This document shows, one piece after another, positions 1 to 5,517 of a stretch of DNA of 8,113 nucleotides. Positions within the stretch are counted from its first letter, which is position 1, and each line of letters begins with the position of its first letter. The notes under the pieces are model-generated. The model was not told the origin of the DNA, made no database searches, and was given only the letters and a program-made list of their open reading frames with translations. This DNA is from Dehalococcoidia bacterium (GTDB lineage: Bacteria > Chloroflexota > Dehalococcoidia > GIF9 > AB-539-J10). Position numbers and translations under genes: made by a program. The stretch spans positions 1 to 8,113 of the forward strand of contig JAUWHW010000075.1 in assembly GCA_030605665.1 (NCBI GenBank). The letters are read 5' to 3'.

Positions 1-24
1 GGGTCTACACTATTTAGTGTGAAA
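1..24 (+). repeat. Left terminal inverted repeat of the IS
   Basis: This is the left end, beginning GGGTCTACAC. It carries a short palindrome, ACACTA-tt-TAGTGT, at 7-20, which is not conserved in the right end. It pairs as an imperfect inverted repeat with 1298-1321, the best-matching block being the internal TTTCACACT. The family role is transposase binding and cleavage. The outer limit is uncertain because no sequence lies to its left. Confidence 0.8.
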
Positions 25-47
25 AAGGGTAATTGAAAGCACCCGCT

Positions 48-93
48 GACCTCTGTAGCCTAAGGGTTGAAAAATCTAAGGCGAAAGGAGGTC
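48..93 (+). promoter_or_regulatory. Leader hairpin covering the transposase ribosome binding site
   Basis: GACCTC (48-53) is exactly complementary to GAGGTC (88-93), which overlaps the strong Shine-Dalgarno AAAGGAGGT (84-92). A second helix inside, GCCT (58-61) with AGGC (79-82), extends past one A-A mismatch with three further pairs, one of them G-U, and closes on a loop of about 9 nt. The fold would hide the ribosome binding site. A weak promoter candidate, TTGAAA (33-38), 17-bp spacer, TAGCCT (56-61), would start RNA near 68. Such RNA would lack the 5' arm, so only read-through RNA from outside would form the hairpin. The pairing is seen directly; the function is inferred. Confidence 0.45.
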
Positions 94-99
94 TAACGG

Positions 100-1317
100 A
101 TGCAGGACGATTGTATCGCAGTGGCGTTAGGATTGCCACAACTTAAGATCCTGGGGCAAAAGGAAATGGAGAATCATTTTGAGGTCACAGTAATCTATCG
201 ACGGGAGCAAGCCAGGTGCCCGCGGTGCGGTAAGATAACCAACAAAGAGCATGATAGGAGACCGCAGTATAAGCTGGACAGGCGATTGAGAGACAAGATG
301 GTATTCCTCACTCTGATAAAGAGACGATTTCGATGCCTTTTTTGTGGCAAGGTGTTCACAGAGCCGGATGAGGTCTTTGGCACAAGAAGACGTTCCAGTT
401 ACCGGTTCAGGGAGTATTTGGGGCAGGAGGCACTTCATCAGACAGTGAGAAGGACAGCGCAGAAAGAGATGGTTGGAGAAGGACTGGTGAGGAGATGTGT
501 TGCTGAAGAGATAGGAAAGAGGCTTGAAGCAAAGGGAGCGAGAGAAACACCGGAGTTCATAGGTCTGGATGAGTTCTCAGTGAGGGGAAGGCGTCTATAT
601 CACACAGCCATCTGTAACCTAGTGGGGGGAGAAGTAATGGAGGTGGTGGAAGGGCAGGGGCAACAAAGAGTGGAAGAGTATCTGGATAAACTTGCTGAGC
701 CTGAGAGGGTTAAGGCGGTGGCAATGGATATGCACGAACCCTTCCGCCAGGCAGTTCAGATGTGCTTGCCACAGGCAAAGGTGGTAGCAGATAAGTTTCA
801 CCTTATCAGGCATATCAACGGAGCTCTGGACAAAGTGAGGAGCAGGCTCCAGGGAGGAAGCCGAAGAGGTAAGAAGCGTGATCTATTCCAGAGCAGGTAT
901 ATCCTGCTCAAGGGAGCAGAGAGGCTTGTTAGTTGGGAGAGGGCAAAGCTAAATCAGCTATTCTACAGTTATCCTGAACTCGGGAGAGCATGGGTACTTA
1001 AGGAAAGCTTCAGAGCATGGTATAAGGAAACAGACAGGAGCAGAGCTGAGAAATTGCTGAGGCTATTGGAGGGGAAAATAGCGTGCGACTCCCTGTATGA
1101 ATTCACGGAACTTCTTCATACGTTTGCTAATTGGAGAGAAGAGATACTGAACTACTTTGACTACCGAATAACCAATGGCTTTGTGGAGGGAAAGAACAAC
1201 AGAATCAAAACTATAAAGAGGATGGCTTATGGCTACCGTAACATGGATAACTTCCGAATGAGAATATTGGCAACTAACCCGGGCTGCAAGAGCACAGTTT
1301 CACACTTATTGACGTAG
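100..1317 (+). CDS. ISL3-family transposase
   Basis: This 405-residue protein catalyses cut-and-paste movement of the surrounding element. An N-terminal zinc-finger-like region has CxxC pairs at 40-43 and 79-82, typical of the ISL3 DNA-binding domain. A helical DNA-binding region follows at about 100-145. The DDE catalytic domain begins near 153; likely acidic residues are D157 (GLDEFS), D210 (AMDMHEPF) and E363 (NGFVEGKNNRIK). Motifs such as VADKFHLIRHIN (229-240) and the closing NNRIKTIKRMAYGYRN segment are characteristic of the family. Length is normal for ISL3. The ATG is 7 nt after a strong AAAGGAGGT, which supports the start. No frameshift is visible, so the enzyme is probably functional. 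It shares strand with the operon downstream. Confidence 0.93.
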   Translation: MQDDCIAVALGLPQLKILGQKEMENHFEVTVIYRREQARCPRCGKITNKEHDRRPQYKLDRRLRDKMVFLTLIKRRFRCLFCGKVFTEPDEVFGTRRRSSYRFREYLGQEALHQTVRRTAQKEMVGEGLVRRCVAEEIGKRLEAKGARETPEFIGLDEFSVRGRRLYHTAICNLVGGEVMEVVEGQGQQRVEEYLDKLAEPERVKAVAMDMHEPFRQAVQMCLPQAKVVADKFHLIRHINGALDKVRSRLQGGSRRGKKRDLFQSRYILLKGAERLVSWERAKLNQLFYSYPELGRAWVLKESFRAWYKETDRSRAEKLLRLLEGKIACDSLYEFTELLHTFANWREEILNYFDYRITNGFVEGKNNRIKTIKRMAYGYRNMDNFRMRILATNPGCKSTVSHLLT

Positions 1318-1321
1318 AACC
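1298..1321 (-). repeat. Right terminal inverted repeat of the IS
   Basis: It matches the reverse complement of bases 1-24 at 18 of 24 positions, with nine consecutive matches on the inner side. The last transposase codons and its TAG stop (1315-1317) fall within it. It contains TTGACG at 1309-1314, a near-consensus -35 element pointing out of the IS, which the left end lacks. Confidence 0.8.
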
Positions 1322-1338
1322 TGTTATTGCTCTATCTT
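1309..1338 (+). promoter_or_regulatory. Candidate hybrid promoter at the IS right junction
   Basis: TTGACG (1309-1314, five of six to the -35 consensus) lies inside the right inverted repeat. TATCTT (1333-1338, four of six to the -10 consensus) lies in the flanking host DNA after an 18-bp spacer. Outward -35 elements in IS ends that form hybrid promoters with target DNA are well known. Transcription would begin near 1345 and run into tRNA-Arg and rpsB. This rests on motif reading only. Confidence 0.3.
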
Positions 1339-1366
1339 TATTAAACAGTCCCCATTATGCTACACT
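1338..1366 (+). promoter_or_regulatory. Candidate extended -10 promoter for tRNA-Arg
   Basis: TGC-TACACT (1358-1366) fits an extended -10 element (TGnTAnnnT), and a poor -35, TTATTA (1338-1343), lies 17 bp upstream. The predicted start, near 1373, is a few bases before the tRNA 5' end. It could be the native promoter for tRNA-Arg and the genes behind it. The -35 match is weak. Confidence 0.35.
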
Positions 1367-1376
1367 TAATCCCCAA

Positions 1377-1450
1377 GTCCCTGTAGCTCAGCTGGATAGA
1401 GCGGCTGCCTTCTAAGCAGCGGGTCGTGGGTTCGAATCCCTCCAGGGACG
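1377..1450 (+). tRNA. tRNA-Arg (anticodon TCT)
   Basis: All cloverleaf parts are present. The 7-bp acceptor stem is 1377-1383 with 1443-1449, and the D stem is GCTC with GAGC. The anticodon stem is GCTGC/GCAGC with loop CTTCTAA, giving anticodon TCT at 1411-1413. The T loop is TTCGAAT and the discriminator base is G1450. It reads AGA and probably AGG arginine codons. The 3' CCA is not encoded (TTA follows), so CCA must be added after processing. One oddity is a T-T mismatch in the T stem (1427 against 1441). It lies 29 nt before the rpsB start on the same strand, so the two are probably co-transcribed and separated by tRNA processing. Confidence 0.95.
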
Positions 1451-1479
1451 TTAGAGGATCTGAGAGGGCTATAAGAATA

Positions 1480-2262
1480 ATGGAAAAACCATCAGTAAAA
1501 GAACTTCTAGAAGCGGGTGCTCACTTTGGCCACCATACCAGCTATTGGCACCCTAAGATGAGAAAATATATCTTTACCCAGCGCAACGGAATACATATCA
1601 TTGATTTAGAAAGAACAGTTGTGATGTTGGACGAGGCATGTGCTTTTGTTCGGGACTTGGCAGCCAATGGACAAACCATTCTCTTTGCAGGCACTAAGAA
1701 ACAAGCTCAGCAAGTGATAGAAGAAGAAGCTAGAAGATGTGGCATGTATTATGTCAACCAAAGGTGGCTTGGAGGGATGCTAACTAATTTTGCTACTATA
1801 CAAGCTCGAATTGATTACCTGGTTCGCTTAGAAGACAAAAGGGAGAAGGGCGAGTTTGATTATTTACCTAAGAAAGAAAAGACGAAATTAGAAAAAGAAA
1901 TCCTACGCTTAAATGGGCAAATGGGGGGGTTTAAGGAAATGACTGCTCTTCCAGGAGCTCTCTTCATTGCTGACCCTATCAAGGATAGAATTGCTTTTGC
2001 TGAAGCCAAAAGGCTGGATATTCCTGTGGTAGCCATCGTAGATACTAATTGTAATCCCGATGGTATTGATTATCTCATTCCCGCCAACGATGATGCTGTT
2101 AAGACAATCAAGTTGATTTGTGCCAAAATAGCTGATGCTATAATTGAGGGCAAAGGGGGGCAAGTTTCTGGAGAAGCAGAAACTGCTGAGTTAATATCCG
2201 TGGAGTCAGAAGAGCCCATCGAAATTTTGGGTTCTTACACTTTTAATCCGAATGAGAATTAG
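1480..2262 (+). CDS. rpsB: 30S ribosomal protein S2
   Basis: This 260-residue protein is a structural component of the small ribosomal subunit and helps hold S1 in many bacteria. The typical N-terminus [19 protein letters not shown] is at 9-27, followed by the FAGTKKQA (69-76) and [10 protein letters not shown] (95-104) motifs. The long family signature around 158-210 includes PGALFIADP and [20 protein letters not shown]. Length is normal for S2, ending in an acidic, poorly conserved tail. The reading frame is open back to 1426, inside the tRNA, but ATG 1480 gives the expected S2 N-terminus. A modest GAGAGG lies 12 nt upstream. The 29-nt leader is too short for an elaborate autoregulatory structure. 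tsf follows after 15 nt, as in most bacteria. Confidence 0.97.
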   Translation: MEKPSVKELLEAGAHFGHHTSYWHPKMRKYIFTQRNGIHIIDLERTVVMLDEACAFVRDLAANGQTILFAGTKKQAQQVIEEEARRCGMYYVNQRWLGGMLTNFATIQARIDYLVRLEDKREKGEFDYLPKKEKTKLEKEILRLNGQMGGFKEMTALPGALFIADPIKDRIAFAEAKRLDIPVVAIVDTNCNPDGIDYLIPANDDAVKTIKLICAKIADAIIEGKGGQVSGEAETAELISVESEEPIEILGSYTFNPNEN

Positions 2263-2277
2263 ATTGAGGTTATTCGA

Positions 2278-2781
2278 ATGGAAGTGTCAACCCAAGCCAT
2301 TAAGGAAGTAAGAGATAGAACTAGTGCTGGTATACTTGAATGTAAAGACGCTCTGATAAAAACAGACGGAGATATAGAAAAGGCGATTGAGGTCTTGAGA
2401 TGCCGTGGACTAACAATTGCTGAAAAGAAAGCAGGGCGCATTACCAGCAAAGGAGTAATCGAAGCCTATATTCATCATACGGGACAGGTAGGAGCACTAG
2501 TAGAGGTGGACTGTGAAACTGACTTTGTAGCTCACACTGATGAATTTAGGCAGCTTGCTCATAACTTAGCCATGCAAGTGGCTGCTACATCTCCCCAATT
2601 TATTACCGCTGAAGAAATCCCAGCAGACATAGAATTAGATCCACAAGCAGTTTGCCTTCTTCTCCAGCCTTTCATCAAAGAGCCTGATAGGACTGTAGGG
2701 GAAATTATTGCTGAAACAATAGCTAAGGTGGGCGAGAATATAAAGGTGCCCAGGTTTGCCAGATTCGAACTTGGCTGTTAG
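2278..2781 (+). CDS. tsf: Elongation factor Ts (short form)
   Basis: EF-Ts catalyses GDP release from EF-Tu in the cytoplasm so that EF-Tu can reload with GTP. The N-terminal UBA-like domain has the family signature VRDRTSAGILECKDAL at 11-26. The core contains VEVDCETDFVA (75-85), whose TDFVA segment contacts EF-Tu. The C-terminal part has the usual LQPFIKEP, TVGEII and VGENIKVPRFARFELG motifs. At 167 residues it is much shorter than the 283-residue E. coli protein, lacking much of the second core subdomain and the coiled coil. Short forms of this kind are known in several phyla, so it is not a truncation. TTGAGGT before the ATG gives a good ribosome binding site. pyrH does not follow as it often does. 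Confidence 0.96.
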   Translation: MEVSTQAIKEVRDRTSAGILECKDALIKTDGDIEKAIEVLRCRGLTIAEKKAGRITSKGVIEAYIHHTGQVGALVEVDCETDFVAHTDEFRQLAHNLAMQVAATSPQFITAEEIPADIELDPQAVCLLLQPFIKEPDRTVGEIIAETIAKVGENIKVPRFARFELGC

Positions 2782-2815
2782 CTATCTACACTTTTGTCTT
2801 CGCTAAGGGCTAATT

Positions 2816-3373
2816 ATGATAAGTGAAGTACTTATCGAGCTGAACACAAAGATGCAAAGAGCTGTTGACGGTTTAGCTCGGGAGTTAGCTACTATCCGTA
2901 CTGGACGAGCTAATCCAGCTCTAGTTGAGAATATTACGGTTGATTATCATGGGACACTTGTTCCAATTCACCAGATTGCCACTGTATCTGCGCCTGAAGT
3001 CAATTTAATTATCATTCAACCCTGGGATCGCACCTTGTTACGTAGCATAGAGAAAGCTATTCTTAAAGCTGATATCGGCCTTAATCCTCTAAATGATGGC
3101 TCTATAATTAGAGTGATTATCCCTCCTCTTAGCGAGGAACGTCGCCTAAAGCTAGCAAGAGCAGTATCTAAAAAGGTGGAAGAACGGCGCGTAGTGTTAC
3201 GCAATATAAGACGGGATGGCATCGGAAAATTAAGAGAGATGGAGAAAAGTAAAGAAATATCGCAAGATGAGCTTAAAAATACTATCAAACAAGTTGACGA
3301 AATCAGCAGTAGCTTTATAGATAAGGCAAACGACATAGGTCAGAACAAAGAAAAAGAAATAAAGGAAATATAG
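2816..3373 (+). CDS. frr: Ribosome recycling factor
   Basis: This 185-residue protein works with EF-G to split post-termination ribosomes so that subunits can be reused. Length and motifs are normal: LATIRTGRANPALVENITVDYHG near the N-terminus marks the junction of the helical domain and the beta domain. The middle has the typical PWD and GLNPLNDGSIIRVIIPPLSEERR segments. The C-terminal half is the charged helix bundle (KKVEERRVVLRNIRRDGI and the KSKEISQDE region). AAGGG lies 6 nt before the ATG. The gene begins 34 nt after tsf, where pyrH is usual, and is followed by a 102-nt gap where uppS is usual. Confidence 0.97.
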   Translation: MISEVLIELNTKMQRAVDGLARELATIRTGRANPALVENITVDYHGTLVPIHQIATVSAPEVNLIIIQPWDRTLLRSIEKAILKADIGLNPLNDGSIIRVIIPPLSEERRLKLARAVSKKVEERRVVLRNIRRDGIGKLREMEKSKEISQDELKNTIKQVDEISSSFIDKANDIGQNKEKEIKEI

Positions 3374-3440
3374 CCTCAAGGTTTGTGGAAGGCTTAAATT
3401 CTGACCCTCCCGTACAAGCATAGTATCTCCAGAAATACCA

Positions 3441-3511
3441 ACCTATAGCAGCTTAAAACCTGATAGAATAAAGCTGTGCTTAGGCAAAGAGTTATCACAG
3501 CTGCTATAGGT
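3441..3511. repeat. Perfect 13-bp inverted repeat spanning the cdsA start
   Basis: ACCTATAGCAGCT at 3441-3453 is the exact reverse complement of AGCTGCTATAGGT at 3499-3511. The 45-nt spacer is centred on base 3476, the first base of the cdsA GTG start codon. The right arm lies inside cdsA codons. Part of the left arm, CAGCTT (3449-3454), can instead pair with AAGCTG (3471-3476), which includes the first start-codon base. The two pairings exclude each other. It could be an RNA structure on read-through transcripts from frr, or a DNA site flanking a promoter. The repeat is seen directly; any role is inferred. Confidence 0.55.
3461..3469 (+). promoter_or_regulatory. Candidate extended -10 box placed for a leaderless cdsA mRNA
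   Basis: TGA-TAGAAT matches an extended -10 element, five of six in the hexamer plus the upstream TG. Its end is 6 nt before the GTG at 3476, so transcription would be expected to start at or next to the start codon. No convincing Shine-Dalgarno precedes cdsA, which fits a leaderless message. No good -35 is visible at 17-18 bp. It is a motif reading only. Confidence 0.35.
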
Positions 3512-4273
3512 ATACCTGTCATTATTTTTGTTATTTGGCTTGGCGACCCTTGGTTTAGTCTGTTTATTGCTGCTATAGTGTTAATAGGCGCCTTCGAGTT
3601 TTATTGCCTGGCTCTTAACCCGAGGCAGTCTCTGACTTACCTTGGCTTGCTATGGGCACTAGTACTTGCTTTAAGCCCTCACTATATAGATGTTTTACCC
3701 ATAATTATGGCAGTCGCTGTGGTGATTTCCTTAATTTGGTTATTATGTTGCTCACCGCGTGAGGAAGCATCTCACAATTGGGCCTGGATAGTAGCTGGTG
3801 CTTTCTATGTAGGGTGGATGCTTAGCTACTGGATTAGCCTGAGACTTTTAGAAAATGGTACAGATTGGGTTTACCTGGCTATATTCATTACATTTGCCAA
3901 TGACACAGGTGCTTTTTTTGTGGGCAGAGCGTGGGGTAAACATAAGCTAGCTTCTGCTATAAGTCCAGGTAAAACTTGGGAAGGAGCAGCAGGCGGCTTA
4001 TTAAGTGCTAATGTAGGCGCTATCATAGTATTTCTAATTCTTAACCTCTTTTCTCCATTACCCCTGGGATATTGGCAAGTTATACCCCTTGCTTGCTTTA
4101 TTAGCCTCTTTGCTCAGCTCGGTGACCTGGTTGAATCTTTGCTCAAGCGTAATATGGGAGTAAAAGAGTCAGGCAAGTTGCTGCCCGGACATGGTGGTGT
4201 TCTCGACCGCTTTGACAGCCTTATCTTTGTGGGGGCAATGGTGTATTATTATGTAATATGGATAATAGCATGA
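3476..4273 (+). CDS. cdsA: Phosphatidate cytidylyltransferase (CDP-diglyceride synthase)
   Basis: This 265-residue integral membrane enzyme makes CDP-diacylglycerol from phosphatidic acid and CTP, the branch point of phospholipid synthesis. It has several hydrophobic segments from residue 7 onward, about seven or eight in all. The conserved cytoplasmic loop ANDTGAFFVGRAWGKHKL, with SPGKTWEG behind it, spans about 141-170. The C-terminal CDS signature is at 216-248 and includes the GDLVESLLKR and LPGHGGVLDRFDS segments, with the metal-binding acidic residues D244 and D247. The N-terminus MLRQRVITA is typical, supporting GTG 3476, although no clear ribosome binding site precedes it. Its stop overlaps the dxr start (ATGA). 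uppS, the frequent upstream neighbour, is missing. Confidence 0.95.
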   Translation: MLRQRVITAAIGIPVIIFVIWLGDPWFSLFIAAIVLIGAFEFYCLALNPRQSLTYLGLLWALVLALSPHYIDVLPIIMAVAVVISLIWLLCCSPREEASHNWAWIVAGAFYVGWMLSYWISLRLLENGTDWVYLAIFITFANDTGAFFVGRAWGKHKLASAISPGKTWEGAAGGLLSANVGAIIVFLILNLFSPLPLGYWQVIPLACFISLFAQLGDLVESLLKRNMGVKESGKLLPGHGGVLDRFDSLIFVGAMVYYYVIWIIA

Positions 4274-5514
4274 AGAAAATAGCCATCTTGGGTTCAACGG
4301 GTTCTATAGGTCAACAAGCTCTAGATGTCATCCGTGCTCTTAATACAAGGTTCCGTGTAATGGGTTTAGCCGGGGGCAAGAATCTCAGGATTCTGGAAAG
4401 GCAAATTAAGGAATTTCAACCTGAGATGTTCTATTCCTCTATTGAGCCCGACTTTGCATATAAGGGGAAGTTCTCGTCTATGGAGGAAATAGCTAGCCAT
4501 CCTGAAGTTGATTTGGTCATTATAGCCACTTCAGGCAAAGTGGGCTTAAGCCCTACATTAGCAGCCCTGAAGGCAGGCAAAACAGTAGCTTTAGCTAACA
4601 AGGAGATATTAGTGATGGCAGGTGAAATTATCACCCATGAAGCTAGCCTCCATCACATCCAAATCCAACCTATTGATAGTGAGCATAGTGCTATCTGGCA
4701 GTGTTTACGAGGGGAAGAAAGCAAACCGCAGAGAGTTTTTCTAACTGCCTCCGGTGGGCCCTTTTATAACTATTCCCAACCGCAATTAAGTAAAGTAACA
4801 GTGGAGCAAGCCCTTTACCACCCCACTTGGAAAATGGGGCAGAAGGTCACCATTGATTCGGCCACGCTTATGAATAAAGGGTTAGAGGCTATTGAGGCTC
4901 ATTGGCTTTTTACCATTCCTTTGGACAGCATTGAGATCCTAATTCATCCACAAAGCATTGTTCATTCTATAGTAGAGTTTGTAGATGGTTCATTGAAAGC
5001 TCAGCTCAGCTTTCCTGATATGGGATTGCCTATCCAATATGCCCTTTGTTATCCTGAGAGGTTGCCCAGTCTAGACTTACCGCGTCTAGAGCTGAGCAAA
5101 ATTCAATGTTTGAACTTTGAGTTAGTAGACCGAAATAGATTTCCCTGTCTTAAGCTGGCGTTGGAAGCTGGCAGGCAGGGAGGAACTTATCCTGCAGTGC
5201 TTTGTGCTGCCGATGAAGTGGCTGTAGAGCTTTTTCTTAACAGGTGTATCAGCTTTACCGATATAGCTAGAATAGTGCAAGAAACCCTGGAACAACATAA
5301 AAGCATTGCTCAGCCATCTTTAGAAGAAATTCTAGCTGCCGATGCCCTGGCAAGGGAATATGCTAGGCGCTCTCTCCCTTGTCATTGCGAGCACCCTACT
5401 GTCATTGCGAGGAGCGAAGTGACGAAGCAATCTCCGAGATTCCTCGCCCGCCCCTTCGCTACGCTCAGGGCTTCGGCTCGGAACAGGCTCCGCAATCTCA
5501 GGACAGGGAAATAG
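4270..5514 (+). CDS. dxr: 1-deoxy-D-xylulose 5-phosphate reductoisomerase with repeat-derived C-terminal tail
   Basis: This enzyme carries out the committed MEP-pathway step, rearranging and reducing DXP to 2-C-methyl-D-erythritol 4-phosphate with NADPH and a divalent metal. The NADPH-binding GSTGSIG is at 8-14, and metal ligands are in IDSEHSAIW (D136, E138). S161 is in ASGGPF, and HPTWKMGQKVTIDSATLMNKGLEAIEAHW (184-212) supplies H184, S197, N202, K203 and E206. All catalytic residues are present. ATG 4270 gives the usual MKKIAILGSTGS start and an ATGA overlap with cdsA; in-frame ATG 4258 is the alternative (418 residues). The normal protein body ends near residue 368. The last 45 or so residues are encoded by a dispersed repeat and are not Dxr sequence. 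The stop is 3 nt before rseP. Confidence 0.95.
   Translation: MKKIAILGSTGSIGQQALDVIRALNTRFRVMGLAGGKNLRILERQIKEFQPEMFYSSIEPDFAYKGKFSSMEEIASHPEVDLVIIATSGKVGLSPTLAALKAGKTVALANKEILVMAGEIITHEASLHHIQIQPIDSEHSAIWQCLRGEESKPQRVFLTASGGPFYNYSQPQLSKVTVEQALYHPTWKMGQKVTIDSATLMNKGLEAIEAHWLFTIPLDSIEILIHPQSIVHSIVEFVDGSLKAQLSFPDMGLPIQYALCYPERLPSLDLPRLELSKIQCLNFELVDRNRFPCLKLALEAGRQGGTYPAVLCAADEVAVELFLNRCISFTDIARIVQETLEQHKSIAQPSLEEILAADALAREYARRSLPCHCEHPTVIARSEVTKQSPRFLARPFATLRASARNRLRNLRTGK
5375..5509. repeat. Composite palindromic dispersed repeat inside the dxr 3' end
   Basis: GTCATTGCGAG occurs at 5381-5391 and again at 5401-5411. The second copy continues into a segment resembling the GTCATTGCGAGGAGCGAAG...GAAGCAATCTC repeat known from many bacterial genomes. 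The palindrome AATCTC-C-GAGATT is at 5429-5441. The segment at 5451-5475 resembles a second common repeat type, whose complement reads CCTGAGCGTAGCGAAGG. The outer ends are roughly inverse: TCCCTTGTC plus ATTGCGAG on the left, CTCCGCAAT plus GACAGGGA on the right. With these limits it is 135 bp, divisible by three, so the dxr frame stays open. GC content is higher than in the flanking genes. The edges are approximate. Confidence 0.75.
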
Positions 5515-5517
5515 GAG

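Larger units (their letters stand above)
1..1321 (+). mobile_element. Complete ISL3-family insertion sequence
   Basis: The element is bounded by imperfect inverted repeats at 1-24 and 1298-1321 (18 of 24 positions match) and encloses a single full-length transposase with ISL3-type features. The transposase stop codon lies inside the right repeat, so the element is compact. ISL3 elements usually create 8-bp target duplications. The right candidate would be TGTTATTG (1322-1329), but the left flank is outside the window, so this cannot be tested. The coding strand is purine-rich and uses AGA/AGG for many arginines, unlike the genes downstream, which fits recent acquisition. The window begins exactly at the left tip, which could mean a contig edge at a multicopy element. 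Confidence 0.88.

Noticed and set aside
100..1317. Transposase considered as a degraded copy
   Set aside because: Length, zinc-finger cysteines, DDE residues, ribosome binding site and both terminal repeats are all present.
1426..1479. Upstream extension of rpsB beginning inside the tRNA
   Set aside because: The frame is open but those 18 codons are tRNA T-arm and spacer sequence; S2 homology and the normal N-terminus begin at ATG 1480.
2278..2781. EF-Ts considered as a truncated pseudogene because of its 167-residue length
   Set aside because: Both the N-terminal signature and the C-terminal RFARFELG ending are intact; short EF-Ts forms are normal in several phyla.
2778..2813. TTAGC/GCTAA pairing between the tsf stop and the frr ribosome binding site
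   Set aside because: Five base pairs with a long loop and two equivalent partners; compatible with chance.
3016..3336. Reverse-strand open frame of 106 codons within frr
   Set aside because: It is the antisense shadow of a clear ribosome recycling factor gene, with no recognisable family features.
3371..3394. Possible terminator after frr (AGCCT/AGGCT stem)
   Set aside because: Only five pairs with a 13-nt loop and no T-run behind it.
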